Shown here: piece after piece, positions 7,201 to 14,945 of the stretch
Position numbering within the stretch: the stretch's first letter is position 1
Layout of the letters: the number at the start of each line of letters is the position of its first letter
From: Planctomycetota bacterium
GTDB lineage: Bacteria > Planctomycetota > Planctomycetia > Pirellulales > Lacipirellulaceae
DNA: 21,451 nucleotides
Direction of reading: 5' to 3'
Assembly: GCA_024278035.1 (NCBI GenBank)
Contig: JAJRUA010000244.1
Span: 1-21,451 of the forward strand
Program-made: the position numbers and the translations under genes
The notes under the pieces: generated by a model
What the model saw: only the letters and a program-made list of their open reading frames with translations
What the model was told of the DNA's origin: nothing
Database searches by the model: none

Positions 7201-8697
7201 ATGCGTACCGACCAATTCTTCACCCACCACGGCATCACGACCAACCCCTTCTCTGAAGAAGACGCGCTGACCGATCAGGTCTTCAAGTCGCGGTGTGTCA
7301 ATATCCGTCACCCGGCATGGGACAAAGTCTACGGCGATCCGACCGACCCGGCGACATCGCTCGTCTTCGGAGAGAAAGGTTCTGGCAAAACGGCCATGCG
7401 ATTGCAGATTGCCGAAGCAATCGAGAAACATAACGCAGCAGCCAAGAAGGACGAACGCATTTGGGTTGTCAATTACGACGACTTCAACCCTTTTTTAGAC
7501 CACTTTGCGGATCGCCTCTCAGCGCGGAAACAACGGGACCCTAGCCGGGTACTTGCCGAGTGGAAGCTGTGGGACCACATGGACGGCATCCTCTCGATTG
7601 CCGTCACGGACTTGGTCGATCGTTTGCTAGGTGTCGATACGTCGCGCGGACCGAAGGCCAACCACGTGAACCTGACTAACGCTCGCAAGAAATTAGACAC
7701 CGCACAAAAGCGTGACCTGTTGGTGCTGGCCGCTTGTTACGATAACTCAACGGCTCAGCCGCTCAACGACCGGTGGCGTCGCCTGCGGCGCGTGCTTCGG
7801 TTCAGCCGATTGCAGTCCAAAAAATGGTTCGCAATGGGGCTGTTAATCACGATCGCCATAACGGGTGCCATTGGCTATTTTCAGGCATGGGATTGGATCA
7901 GCAATCCGTGGCCCTACGTCGGCATCGCCCTCGGTTGGCTCCCATGGTTCTATAAATGGTGCGACCGAAAGTGGCGAGGGTTTGGCATTCGTCGGCATTT
8001 GCGCGTTCTGCGTCGCGACTCGGGTGTGCTTAGTCGCCTGCTGATGCGATTCCGAGACCACGACCTCGATAATCAGCCTCTGCCCAACCATGACCGAACC
8101 GATGATCGGTACGAAATGCTTGCCAAGCTGCAAGGCGTGCTTCGGTCGCTCGGATCAAAAGGCATGATCGTCTTGGTCGATCGAGTGGATGAGCCCCACC
8201 TGCTGGGAGGCCATGTCAAACATATGCGAGATTTCGTTTGGCCCCTGCTCGATAACAAGTTTCTCAAACAGCCGGGAATTGGGATCAAGCTGCTGCTCCC
8301 CTCCGAGTTGCATGACTACATCAGCCGCGAGGATCGCGATTTTCACCAGCGTACTCGGATCGATAAACAAAACGTCATCCCGTCGCTTGACTGGACGGGC
8401 GAAGCCCTTGGCGACTTAGCCAACGCGCGCCTTACGGCGTGCGCTACCGAGAAAATGGCTCCCACTTTACGTGGCTTGATTGATCCTGACGTGCGCGACC
8501 AAAGACTGACCGAAACGCTTCGTCAACTCCGCACTCCGCGCCACATGTTCAAGTTCTTATTTCGGCTCGTCTCAACGCACTGCAATTCGCACGTCGAGTC
8601 GGCCCCCATTTGGCAGATTTCGCCCGAGACGTTCGAGGCCGTCCTAGCCGTCTACAGCCATGAGCAAGCCACCGTGGATCGCGGTCTTTCTGCCTAG
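7201..8697 (+). CDS. KAP-like P-loop ATPase with inserted transmembrane hairpin
   Basis: I chose the ATG at 7201 (MRTDQFFTHHGITTNPF) because the open upstream extension to 7063 lies in the palindromic repeat. It is a 498-residue protein. Walker A is G57-E-K-G-S-G-K63-T64. Two hydrophobic segments, ~209-226 (WFAMGLLITIAITGAIGY) and ~237-252 (WPYVGIALGWLPWFYK), follow, and the Walker B-like strand is MIVLVD327-RVD330-E. A membrane hairpin inserted between Walker A and Walker B is the hallmark of KAP-family NTPases, so I place it near that group. The exact subfamily is not recognised. The rest (~340-480) is helical. It is expected in the inner membrane with the ATPase in the cytoplasm. KAP proteins are linked to membrane-associated complexes and, in bacteria, sometimes to defence. 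No such link is shown here beyond the adjacent divergent hypothetical. Confidence 0.62.
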   Translation: MRTDQFFTHHGITTNPFSEEDALTDQVFKSRCVNIRHPAWDKVYGDPTDPATSLVFGEKGSGKTAMRLQIAEAIEKHNAAAKKDERIWVVNYDDFNPFLDHFADRLSARKQRDPSRVLAEWKLWDHMDGILSIAVTDLVDRLLGVDTSRGPKANHVNLTNARKKLDTAQKRDLLVLAACYDNSTAQPLNDRWRRLRRVLRFSRLQSKKWFAMGLLITIAITGAIGYFQAWDWISNPWPYVGIALGWLPWFYKWCDRKWRGFGIRRHLRVLRRDSGVLSRLLMRFRDHDLDNQPLPNHDRTDDRYEMLAKLQGVLRSLGSKGMIVLVDRVDEPHLLGGHVKHMRDFVWPLLDNKFLKQPGIGIKLLLPSELHDYISREDRDFHQRTRIDKQNVIPSLDWTGEALGDLANARLTACATEKMAPTLRGLIDPDVRDQRLTETLRQLRTPRHMFKFLFRLVSTHCNSHVESAPIWQISPETFEAVLAVYSHEQATVDRGLSA

Positions 8698-8747
8698 TAG
8701 CTCGCCCAAAACAAGGGACAGGCACCTCGCCCTTTTTCAAAGCGCTG

Positions 8748-9332
8748 TTAGAAGATGTTGATCTTCGAGAAATTGTGCTCCAGGTTATAGGTACCGTTGT
8801 GGCGGAAGGCAAAGTTCGCGAGCGGTTGCCAACGGTTGTTGGGATCACGAGCTTCCAAAGTCGCACGATAGACCTTGGTTTCATCTTTTTCACACGCTTC
8901 TTCTATTGCGGAAACAATCTTGCCCGTTTCTTCGGTTTCCATGGGGCTGACGAAAGTGTAATTGCAGCAAGTGCTTGCATAAGGTCCCAGAGTGGGTTGC
9001 GACGCCAAATGGCACTCTTCGGTTGAGCTATGCAAGGAGGGGCACTCGTATTCCCAATCCAGCACGAGGTCTTGCTGTTGATTGTCGATCGAAATGCGTA
9101 CACGCAGGTCGTTGAGGGCTTTGTTTTGGGCACCCGTGTTCATAAAAGTTATCATCAAATAGAGCCTTACCGAACGATAGTTCTCATCGTTAATTTGGTA
9201 ATTGAGTGGCTCGACTCGGTACGCTCGAATGGGTGAAACAACGATTTTACCTCTCTTGAATTGCGCTAGATAGGCAGAGACTAAAGCAACGACCGTGCTG
9301 AAGATGGACAAAATAACGGCGAATTTTTCCAT
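8748..9332 (-). CDS. Membrane-anchored hypothetical protein
   Basis: A 194-residue protein with one N-terminal transmembrane segment (~4-23, FAVILSIFSTVVALVSAYLA), then a basic stretch and a ~160-residue soluble domain rich in beta-type sequence (RLYLMITFMNTGAQNKALND, then LRVRISIDNQQQDLVLDW). The N-terminus looks like an uncleaved anchor rather than a signal peptide. The soluble part resembles a beta-sandwich of the kind found in small anchored proteins of unknown role. It has four Cys in the middle region (EYECP, EECHL, STCCNYTF). AGAAGG a few bases before the ATG (9332-9330) supports the start. It converges with the KAP-like ATPase gene, with 50 bases between stops. The lower GC relative to neighbours suggests acquisition. 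No function is assigned. Confidence 0.6.
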   Translation of the reverse strand: MEKFAVILSIFSTVVALVSAYLAQFKRGKIVVSPIRAYRVEPLNYQINDENYRSVRLYLMITFMNTGAQNKALNDLRVRISIDNQQQDLVLDWEYECPSLHSSTEECHLASQPTLGPYASTCCNYTFVSPMETEETGKIVSAIEEACEKDETKVYRATLEARDPNNRWQPLANFAFRHNGTYNLEHNFSKINIF

Positions 9333-9737
9333 GACCTTCTTTTCGTAAAGGAGTGGGCTCTCGAAATTTATTGAGAGAGTTCTTGTGGGTTACTTGTTTC
9401 GTCGCCGCCTGCGAACGGCGTCCCTTGTAACAGAAGGATGCTTAATAAAACAAGTCCGCCCTCGCATCCAAAAAACGTGCCCCTACCTTTAGTTTCGCCT
9501 CCCTAAACGAGCATCAAATCTAGCTAGCATCAAATCTAGCTAGCATCAAAAAAATCCCGTAGCCGATTTCGTTCTCCTTCTAGCAAAAAAGGCTTCCCCT
9601 CTCGCTAGGGGATTAAAAAAGTGAACCACGACGAGGTAAGTTGATCGAAAAACGTCACTTCGCTACATTGATCGGAAGAGTGAGGGCACGTTTTTACAAT
9701 CCGACGGAACAGATCCGAGAACAAAGAGAGGCTTATT
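9333..9737. other. AT-richer divergent intergenic region
   Basis: This 405-base stretch separates the minus-strand membrane protein from the plus-strand exoprotein and holds no convincing gene. It contains a short tandem repeat (9511-9550) and presumably both promoters, none of which is clear enough to mark. GAGAGG just before the GTG at 9738 is the ribosome site of the exoprotein. Confidence 0.5.
9511..9550. repeat. 16-bp tandem repeat, 2.5 copies
   Basis: The unit GCATCAAATCTAGCTA occurs at 9511-9526 and 9527-9542, followed by the half unit GCATCAAA (9543-9550). The copies are identical. Each contains the palindrome CTAG/TAGCTA, so this could be a repeated protein-binding site or simple replication slippage. 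Confidence 0.75.
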
Positions 9738-11378
9738 GTGCGATACCCTAGAACGTTTTTCGTCTTGTGTTGCTTTATCCCCTGCGCCTCAATCGCTGTG
9801 GCCGATAATCCGACAGCCCTTCACCTTTCTCCATCGGATAACTGGTTTGATGTCCTGAACGGCAGTGGCATTGCTCCTGGCACAGAGGTTGTCCTGTCCG
9901 AAGGCGTCTATCTTCAAAATAGTCGGCTGAGTTTCGGATCTTTCGGAACGCCTGGGAATCGTATCGTCGTTCGAGCCGCTGCGGGGGCCAATGTAGAAAT
10001 CAGACGCCCCAATGCCGGGCAAAACGTAATCGATGTCGAAGGGGCCCAGTACGTAACCTTTCGAGGCATAAAAATCGCAGGCGGATCCGCTGGCATCCGT
10101 ATTCGACGGAAAGACGGACGCCAACCAACCGCTCTAACGTTTGAGGACATGGTCCTAGACGACTTAGAAAATGGCGGAATTACGGCGAACGAGAACGGAA
10201 CCACCTACGATGGGCTCATTTTTCGCCGCAACGAGGTCTCTGATATCGGAGGTTTGGCCGGCTTTTATCTTGGCTGCAACAACGTCTCGGGCGGAGCGAC
10301 CGGTTGTGTCTTCAAGAACGGATTGGTCGAGGATAACTATATCCATGATCTGGGAGGGGGCGTCGGCGACGGCATCCAGATCAAAGATGGCAGCTACAAC
10401 AATATCATTCGTGACAACGTGGTCCTCAATACGGGGGGGCCCGGATCGGTCGGCATTTTTGTTTACGGTGCCGATGGCAACAACAACGCTCGTAATATCA
10501 TTGAAGGCAACGTGATTTGGAACAGCGGCGACAACGCGATCCAAGCCGCGGCCGAGGTGACCATCCGAAACAATATCATCTTCAGTGCTGGAGACGGTTT
10601 CAACGGCATAGCGATCCAAAAAAACCAGAGCAATGCCCCGGGGAACGTGACGATCGTCAATAACACGGTCTTCTCAGTCAACGGTGACCGGGCCCTCAGC
10701 ATTGAGCACTACGCACAGACTTTCAGCGGTCCTGTTATTGTGGCGAACAATGCTCTCTATGCGACCCAGGGTGGTCGCGGAATAAGTATTTCAGGTTCGG
10801 GCGACCTGACGGTGGTGGGCAACGTTGGCATCGGAGCCAATGCGCCTTCCTCCCTGTCGAACAACCCGTCAGCTTGGGATCCGACCGGAGACTTGCTGGC
10901 CGATTTTGCCAGCTTCGCCTCAATGGATGCTTTTCCTATTCCCGGATCCAAGCTAATCGGTGCCGGCGACGCCAGCTATCAACCAGCCGTCGATTTCAAT
11001 GGCATTTCGCGATCGGGCACCAACGACGTTGGAGCCTATCGCTACAACCCCAATGGGAACCCAGGTTGGCAGATTCTCTCTGCGTTCAAAGAGTTTCCCA
11101 ACCTGCTGGTCGGTGATTTCGATGGCGATGGCATCCTTACCCAAGCCGACTACATCGCGTGGAGCGACTCGTACGGCCAAACGGTCGCGCCTGGCAGCGG
11201 AGCTGACGCGAACAACAATGGCCTGATCGACGCTGCGGACTACACCCTCTGGCGCGATGCCTACGCGGCAGCAAGCGTCTCCGTACCCGAGCCCAGCTCG
11301 CTGTTGCTGTTTCTCGCCGCAGTCGTATGGGGTTTACCCGCGTGCGGAGCAGGTAACCGGTGGACTGCAAGGCGGTAA
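9738..11378 (+). CDS. Secreted parallel beta-helix protein with dockerin-like and PEP-CTERM ends
   Basis: A 546-residue exported protein. Signal peptide ~1-22 (FFVLCCFIPCASIAVA). Residues ~30-440 are a right-handed parallel beta-helix: repeated short strands with N-rich turns (e.g. DGLIFRRNEVSDI, GLVEDNYIHDLGG, IIRDNVVLNTGG, VTIVNNTVFS), the fold of pectate-lyase-like and PL6-type polysaccharide lyases. No catalytic set can be assigned by eye. Residues 460-471 (DFDGDGILTQAD) and 490-501 (DANNNGLIDAAD) are paired dockerin/EF-hand-type calcium loops. The tail is PEP-CTERM: VPEPSS at 516-521, hydrophobic ~522-535, then an Arg-containing end, a signal for exosortase processing at the cell surface. 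The start is GTG 9738 with GAGAGG 5-6 bases upstream. It probably binds or degrades a polysaccharide outside the cell. Confidence 0.82.
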   Translation: MRYPRTFFVLCCFIPCASIAVADNPTALHLSPSDNWFDVLNGSGIAPGTEVVLSEGVYLQNSRLSFGSFGTPGNRIVVRAAAGANVEIRRPNAGQNVIDVEGAQYVTFRGIKIAGGSAGIRIRRKDGRQPTALTFEDMVLDDLENGGITANENGTTYDGLIFRRNEVSDIGGLAGFYLGCNNVSGGATGCVFKNGLVEDNYIHDLGGGVGDGIQIKDGSYNNIIRDNVVLNTGGPGSVGIFVYGADGNNNARNIIEGNVIWNSGDNAIQAAAEVTIRNNIIFSAGDGFNGIAIQKNQSNAPGNVTIVNNTVFSVNGDRALSIEHYAQTFSGPVIVANNALYATQGGRGISISGSGDLTVVGNVGIGANAPSSLSNNPSAWDPTGDLLADFASFASMDAFPIPGSKLIGAGDASYQPAVDFNGISRSGTNDVGAYRYNPNGNPGWQILSAFKEFPNLLVGDFDGDGILTQADYIAWSDSYGQTVAPGSGADANNNGLIDAADYTLWRDAYAAASVSVPEPSSLLLFLAAVVWGLPACGAGNRWTARR

Positions 11379-11393
11379 TGCCGAACTGTAGGA

Positions 11394-11409
11394 GGCGTCT
11401 GGAGACGCC
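11394..11409 (+). terminator. Short hairpin after the exoprotein gene
   Basis: GGCGTC (11394-11399), loop TGGA, GACGCC (11404-11409), starting 16 bases after the stop at 11378. The 6-bp all-matching stem is GC-rich but lacks a T-run, so it may be a 3'-end stabilising hairpin or a repeat rather than an intrinsic terminator. Confidence 0.4.
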
Positions 11410-11561
11410 GATACGACGCCGCCAACTCCCGACGCCTAGCCTATAAGCGTTATCGGCCTCCCTACCGGATGCCGTTGTTGGCATTGACGCGATTCGCCCG
11501 GTTTGCCAACCTTCTCGCGACGCTGTTCGGCTGTTTCTGCGCGCAAAAGGAAAAAACTGCG

Positions 11562-12143
11562 ATGAGAATCTCTACGCTACTGTTACTATCGGTTCTTGCC
11601 ATCGGTTGCTCGGGAGGAGATGCCCCCCCTACGACAGCCGACTCCTCGGCTCCAGCGGCGTCAACAAAAACCGCTTCTGTGGAAGACGAAGCAATTCGTG
11701 CGGCAACCGAACGGTTCCTCACGTCGATTTTGCAAGGCGACGCCTCCGAAGCGATGCGCTGGCTCACGCCTGCTGCGGCGTCGCGGGCGGCGTCGGACCC
11801 CACGGTGCTAGCAACGCTCGGCCTTCAGATCAGCTCGCTCGAAGTGGGCGAAGTCCGAAGAATCTCTGAAGAAGAGGCTGCCGCTCTTTGCTTGCTGAGT
11901 GAGCCGGGGAGCGAGACGACCGAGGAGCTCTGCTGCCTACTCAAGCGCGGTGAAGAAGGTTGGCGTGTTTGTGGTCTTGCTTGTGACGCGGGTCCCAGCT
12001 CGCCCCCCGCCCTGATCAATTTCGAGGCTTCCCCCCCTCCCGCGGCCCGGCCTGCTCAGAGGAATCCGCAATTCGTTGCCGATCCGCCCGCTCTCGCCCC
12101 CCAGCGGACGGCCGCAGGCACCCCCGTTTCCGAACGTCGCTAA
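11562..12143 (+). CDS. Small lipoprotein, probable NTF2-like fold
   Basis: I chose the ATG at 11562 (MRISTLLLLSVLAIGCSGG) because it starts a clean lipoprotein signal with lipobox L12-A-I-G-C16. The same frame is open from 11469, but that adds a second unnatural hydrophobic leader. AAGGA lies ~10 bases upstream. The mature protein begins with a Ser/Ala/Thr-rich linker. Residues ~45-145 (AIRAATERFLTSILQGDASE, then AMRWLTPAAA, later VGEVRRISEEEAAALC and EEGWRVCGL) follow the helix-helix-strand pattern of NTF2/DUF4878-like lipoproteins, which is a resemblance only. A Pro-rich tail ends the 193-residue protein. It is probably anchored in the membrane facing the periplasm. The ligand is unknown. 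Confidence 0.62.
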   Translation: MRISTLLLLSVLAIGCSGGDAPPTTADSSAPAASTKTASVEDEAIRAATERFLTSILQGDASEAMRWLTPAAASRAASDPTVLATLGLQISSLEVGEVRRISEEEAAALCLLSEPGSETTEELCCLLKRGEEGWRVCGLACDAGPSSPPALINFEASPPPAARPAQRNPQFVADPPALAPQRTAAGTPVSERR

Positions 12144-12505
12144 GCTTTACCCATGCGGCTAAACAATCTGGGAAATAGAGCTTAGGGGCGGTCCGTCTCC
12201 CAATGGCTTCCCGCAAATTGTTCGGGGAAATCGACGCGGATTTAGCGAAAATGGCACTTTTTTGGCTTCTTGGCAAGGAAGGGGGTTTACACACCGCTCA
12301 GCAGTGTTAGCCTTATCCCCCTCAGGCTTAAAATCAACGCAAACGGCGCATTTATCGCATTTGCTGCATTCTAGCCTGTCGTCCCTGCCTCGGAGGTAGG
12401 GCAAGCGAGCCCTGGCGGGGTGTTCCCGCCCGTTAGAAAAACGCCTAGCACTCGTACGTGCTAGGTCCCGCCATTCGTCACATGCCGTGACAGGAGAAAT
12501 ACAAG
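12144..12505. other. Intergenic region with hairpin-rich leader at its 3' end
   Basis: There is no supportable gene in these 362 bases. The first ~235 bases show nothing clear. The last ~120 bases contain four hairpins (annotated separately at 12384-12465) and the ribosome site AGGAG of the Cys-rich gene. Confidence 0.5.
12384..12465 (+). promoter_or_regulatory. Structured leader of the Cys-repeat gene (four hairpins)
   Basis: H1: CCTGCCT (12384-12390) with AGGTAGG (12394-12400), one G-U pair. H2: GGGC (12399-12402) with GCCC (12409-12412), which shares two bases with H1, so the two exclude each other. H3: GGCGGG (12414-12419) with CCCGCC (12425-12430). H4: CCTAGCAC (12444-12451) with GTGCTAGG (12458-12465). 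H4 ends 40 bases before the ATG. Such a run of stems may be an RNA regulatory leader, a terminator/antiterminator, or (H4) a DNA operator. No known riboswitch class was recognised. Confidence 0.45.
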
Positions 12506-12913
12506 ATGAAGTTTGGTCAATTGATTTTGGTCGCTGTGGTTGCCGTCGTTCTTTCGTCCGCTACCCAAGCCGACGCCTGTTTCCGTAAGCGTAACAAGTG
12601 CTGTAAGCCCGTTTGCTGCGAAGCTGCTCCTGTTTGCCAGGTTGCCGCTCCCGTTTGCTGCGATGCACCGGCCCCTGTTTGTGCACCGGCCCCTGTTTGT
12701 GCACCGGCTCCCGTTTGTGCACCGGCCCCTGTTTGTGCACCGGCTCCCGTTTGTGCACCGGCTCCCGTTTGTGCACCAGCTCCTGTTTGTGCACCAGCTC
12801 CTGTTTGTGCACCGGCTCCCGTTTGCTGTGAGCCCGCTCCTTGCTGCAAGAAGCAGCGCTGTCGCAAGCAACGTTGCCGTAAGCAGCGTTCTCGCCGTAG
12901 CCGTTGCTGCTGA
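12506..12913 (+). CDS. Secreted Cys/Pro hexapeptide-repeat protein with basic tail
   Basis: A 135-residue protein. The signal peptide (~1-24, ending ATQADA) is followed by a Cys-rich segment (KCCKPVCCEAAPVC), nine exact hexapeptides APAPVC (DNA 12665-12826), then a dibasic Cys-rich end (KKQRCRKQRCRKQR... RCC). The mature chain has roughly one Cys per five residues. The regular spacing would put Cys on one face of a polyproline-like rod, fitting disulfide cross-linking in the cell envelope or metal binding. This is inference. AGGAG lies 10 bases before the ATG. The gene stands alone, with a structured leader upstream and a strong terminator downstream, so it is probably its own transcription unit. 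The minus-strand and shifted-frame ORFs across it are artefacts of the stop-free repeat. Confidence 0.8.
   Translation: MKFGQLILVAVVAVVLSSATQADACFRKRNKCCKPVCCEAAPVCQVAAPVCCDAPAPVCAPAPVCAPAPVCAPAPVCAPAPVCAPAPVCAPAPVCAPAPVCAPAPVCCEPAPCCKKQRCRKQRCRKQRSRRSRCC
12665..12826 (+). repeat. 18-bp coding tandem repeat, nine units
   Basis: Nine in-frame units of GCACCGGCCCCTGTTTGT encode APAPVC. Variation is confined to synonymous third positions (CCG/CCA, GCC/GCT, CCT/CCC, TGT/TGC), so the peptide is invariant while the DNA drifts. That is a sign of selection on the repeated peptide, or of recent homogenisation. Copy number is likely to vary between strains. Confidence 0.9.
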
Positions 12914-13025
12914 GCCTTGGCTCCGCAATGGCTAATTGCCCCCCCTCAAAGCTATTGAGAGGGCTCCAGCGGTCGTAAAGGCCGGAGTACCAAGTAGTTC
13001 TGAGACGTGCAGTAAAATGCTAGCA

Positions 13026-13061
13026 AAACCTCGTCGTCCTTACGGGCGGCGAGGTTTTTTC
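13026..13061 (+). terminator. Strong intrinsic terminator
   Basis: AAACCTCGTCGTCC (13026-13039), loop TTAC, GGGCGGCGAGGTTT (13044-13057): a 14-bp stem with two G-U pairs followed by a T-run to 13060. It lies about 110 bases after the Cys-repeat gene. Because the stem opens with AAA, some termination from the other strand is possible too. Confidence 0.85.
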
Positions 13062-13169
13062 TTGTGTCCAATGGTTGCTAGCTAACCTTGGCCGTTTCGC
13101 CTCGTCCTCCAGCGGAGACGCTGCTAGGCTCTTTTGGGGGCGGTTGGCGGTACGCTGTTGACCCCGTTT

Positions 13170-13198
13170 ATCGGGGGGCTAACGCCCGCCCGCTCGCC
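13170..13198. repeat. Half copy of the GGGGGGCTAACGCCCGC repeat family
   Basis: The first 20 bases match the right arm of the inverted repeat at 18103-18132 at 19 positions. A left arm is not evident here. The element sits just upstream of scpA and explains why the longer upstream reading frame of that gene should not be used. Confidence 0.55.
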
Positions 13199-13219
13199 TA
13201 TTACTTGCTTGTTTCTGTT

Positions 13220-14002
13220 ATGTTGTTCAAGGTCCAACTCGACGCCTTCCATGGCCCGCTTGATTTGTTGCTCTATCTGGTCCGTAAGGAAGAGCTGGAG
13301 ATCGCGGAGTTGCCCCTTGCGCTGGTAACAGAGCAGTACCTGACGTTCGTCGAACTCCTTCAGCGGCTTGATGTGGATGCCGTGGGAGAGTTCCTCGACG
13401 TGGCAAGCCTGTTGATCGAGATCAAGTCACGTCGCGTTCTGCCTCAGGCAGAAGAGGCCGCCGAGGAGGTGGACGAACCGCAAGAAGACCTCGTTCAGCG
13501 GCTACTAGAGTTCAAAGCGTACCGCGACGCTGCTGGGCGGCTCGAAGAGCGGGGAGCCGAGTGGCGCCTGCGACGCTCACGGATTGCCACTCCAGCACGC
13601 ACGGCACCGATCGATCCGGCCAACCAGCCACTGGTGGGCGTCGAGCTATGGGATCTGGTCAGTGCCTTTGCCCGAGTGATGCGAGATCGGCTTGCGCCGG
13701 AGCCTGAGCCGACGTCCATCGTCTACGACGAAACGCCCGTCCATGTCCATATGCAGCAGATTGACCGACGGCTTCGGGAGATCGGCGGGGAGAGCCCTCA
13801 GTCACTTTCCTTCACCGATCTCTTCCCCGAAGGGCCGATCCACAAGTCAACGCTCATCGGCCTGTTCCTCGCCGTGTTGGAGCTGATTCGCTATCGCCAT
13901 GCCCTGGCGGTTCAGGCAGACCGCTATGGCGAAATCGTGCTCTCGCCCGGCCCTGAGCACTTGCCGGAGGGTTTTGGCGAATTGCCCCAACAGGCAGCCT
14001 GA
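13220..14002 (+). CDS. scpA: Segregation and condensation protein A (ScpA)
   Basis: The kleisin subunit of the bacterial SMC-ScpA-ScpB condensin, which bridges the SMC head domains during chromosome organisation and segregation. The start MLFKVQLDAFHGPLDLLLYL at ATG 13220 is the standard N-terminus of the family (FxGPLDLLLxLIxKxxLxI). The frame is open back to 13088, but that part runs through a repeat. The 260-residue length is typical. The helix-rich N-terminus includes FLDVASLLIEIKSRRVLP, an acidic linker follows, and the C-terminal winged-helix region is near residues 195-245 (SLSFTDLFPE, then STLIGLFLAVLELIRY). scpB is not adjacent in this window. The ribosome site is weak. Confidence 0.9.
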   Translation: MLFKVQLDAFHGPLDLLLYLVRKEELEIAELPLALVTEQYLTFVELLQRLDVDAVGEFLDVASLLIEIKSRRVLPQAEEAAEEVDEPQEDLVQRLLEFKAYRDAAGRLEERGAEWRLRRSRIATPARTAPIDPANQPLVGVELWDLVSAFARVMRDRLAPEPEPTSIVYDETPVHVHMQQIDRRLREIGGESPQSLSFTDLFPEGPIHKSTLIGLFLAVLELIRYRHALAVQADRYGEIVLSPGPEHLPEGFGELPQQAA

Positions 14003-14105
14003 GCAAATGGGCAGCCTGAGCAAGTAGCCGGGGTGACTCTCGCTGCAAAGCGAGTACGATACGGGGCTCGAATCTCCCTTTCCTTGCCCTCCTTGCCAAT
14101 CTCCT

Positions 14106-14945
14106 GTGGTCCACAACGCCCCTGTAAAGACGCTCAAACATGGCGACCTCACGATCGAAGGCTACAGCCGAGCCGCCGTGCAGAGCTACTGGCGGATTCC
14201 TGAACTGAGCCTCGGCTTCGACCTGGGGGTCCAGCCTTGGAGCTTCATGGGCACGGAGACTTGGTTCGTTTCGCATACGCACCTGGACCACATCGCGGCC
14301 CTGCCGGTCTACGTCGCACGGCGGCGGATGATGAAGATGTCGCCTCCGACGATCTACCTACCGCAGGAGAACGTTGGTGCCGTCCACGACCTCCTAAAAG
14401 CCTTCACTCGGCTCGATCGGGGGCGGTTGCCATGCGAACTGATCGGCGTCTCGGCGGGCGAAGAGATCGAGCTCTCTCGGGAGCTGGTCGTCACCGTCTC
14501 GGCCACGACGCACACGGTCCCCTCCGTCGGCTACATCGTTTGGGACCGCCGCCGAAAGCTCAAGCCGGAATACACGGACCTTGCTGGCGAGCAAATCCGC
14601 GATCTGCGCCAAGCGGGCACCGAAGTCACCCGAGAGATTCGCACGCCGCTCGTCGCCTACCTGGGCGACAGTTCTCCGAAGGGCCTTGATGCTTGCCCGG
14701 AAATGTACCAAGCCAAAATCCTCATCGCCGAGCTCACGTTCGTTGCTCCCGAGCACCGCAAGGAAAAAATCCACAAGCATGGGCACATGCACCTGGACGA
14801 TTGGGTCGATCGCAAAGATCGCTTTGAGAACGAGCTGGTAATCGCTGGCCACCTCAGCACGCGCTATCATCCGCGTAAGGTTGAGTCGCTGGTCAAGCAA
14901 GCGTTGCCAGAGATGCTCGATGGCCGACTCACCTTGTGGCTCTAA
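14106..14945 (+). CDS. RNase Z-like MBL-fold metallo-hydrolase
   Basis: A 279-residue metallo-beta-lactamase-fold protein. Zinc ligands are visible: H57-T-H59-L-D61-H62, H136 ([10 protein letters not shown]), D188 (LGDSS) and H249 (GHLSTRYHP). The last motif resembles the HFSxRY signature of tRNase Z, and THTVxSxGY is also RNase Z-like, so the protein is probably a phosphodiesterase of that branch. Compared with true RNase Z (~300+ residues) it is slightly short, and the exosite arm is not obvious. A His-rich stretch [10 protein letters not shown] (~223-232) precedes the last motif. The start taken is GTG 14106, 103 bases after scpA on the same strand. The Shine-Dalgarno is poor, so a later start is possible. 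The substrate is unproven. Confidence 0.78.
   Translation: MVHNAPVKTLKHGDLTIEGYSRAAVQSYWRIPELSLGFDLGVQPWSFMGTETWFVSHTHLDHIAALPVYVARRRMMKMSPPTIYLPQENVGAVHDLLKAFTRLDRGRLPCELIGVSAGEEIELSRELVVTVSATTHTVPSVGYIVWDRRRKLKPEYTDLAGEQIRDLRQAGTEVTREIRTPLVAYLGDSSPKGLDACPEMYQAKILIAELTFVAPEHRKEKIHKHGHMHLDDWVDRKDRFENELVIAGHLSTRYHPRKVESLVKQALPEMLDGRLTLWL

Noticed and set aside
12665..12826. Regularly spaced repeats that could suggest a CRISPR array
   Set aside because: The units are contiguous 18-mers without spacers and encode a constant peptide. No cas gene is present.
12461..12928. Minus-strand 155-residue ORF rich in CTNRS-like repeats over the Cys-repeat gene
   Set aside because: It exists only because an 18-base repeat without stops is open in several frames on both strands. 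The plus-strand ORF has a signal peptide, a ribosome site and synonymous variation in its own frame.
13088..13219. N-terminal extension of ScpA
   Set aside because: It runs through a half repeat and lacks family similarity. ScpA proteins begin close to the FxGPLDLLL motif.
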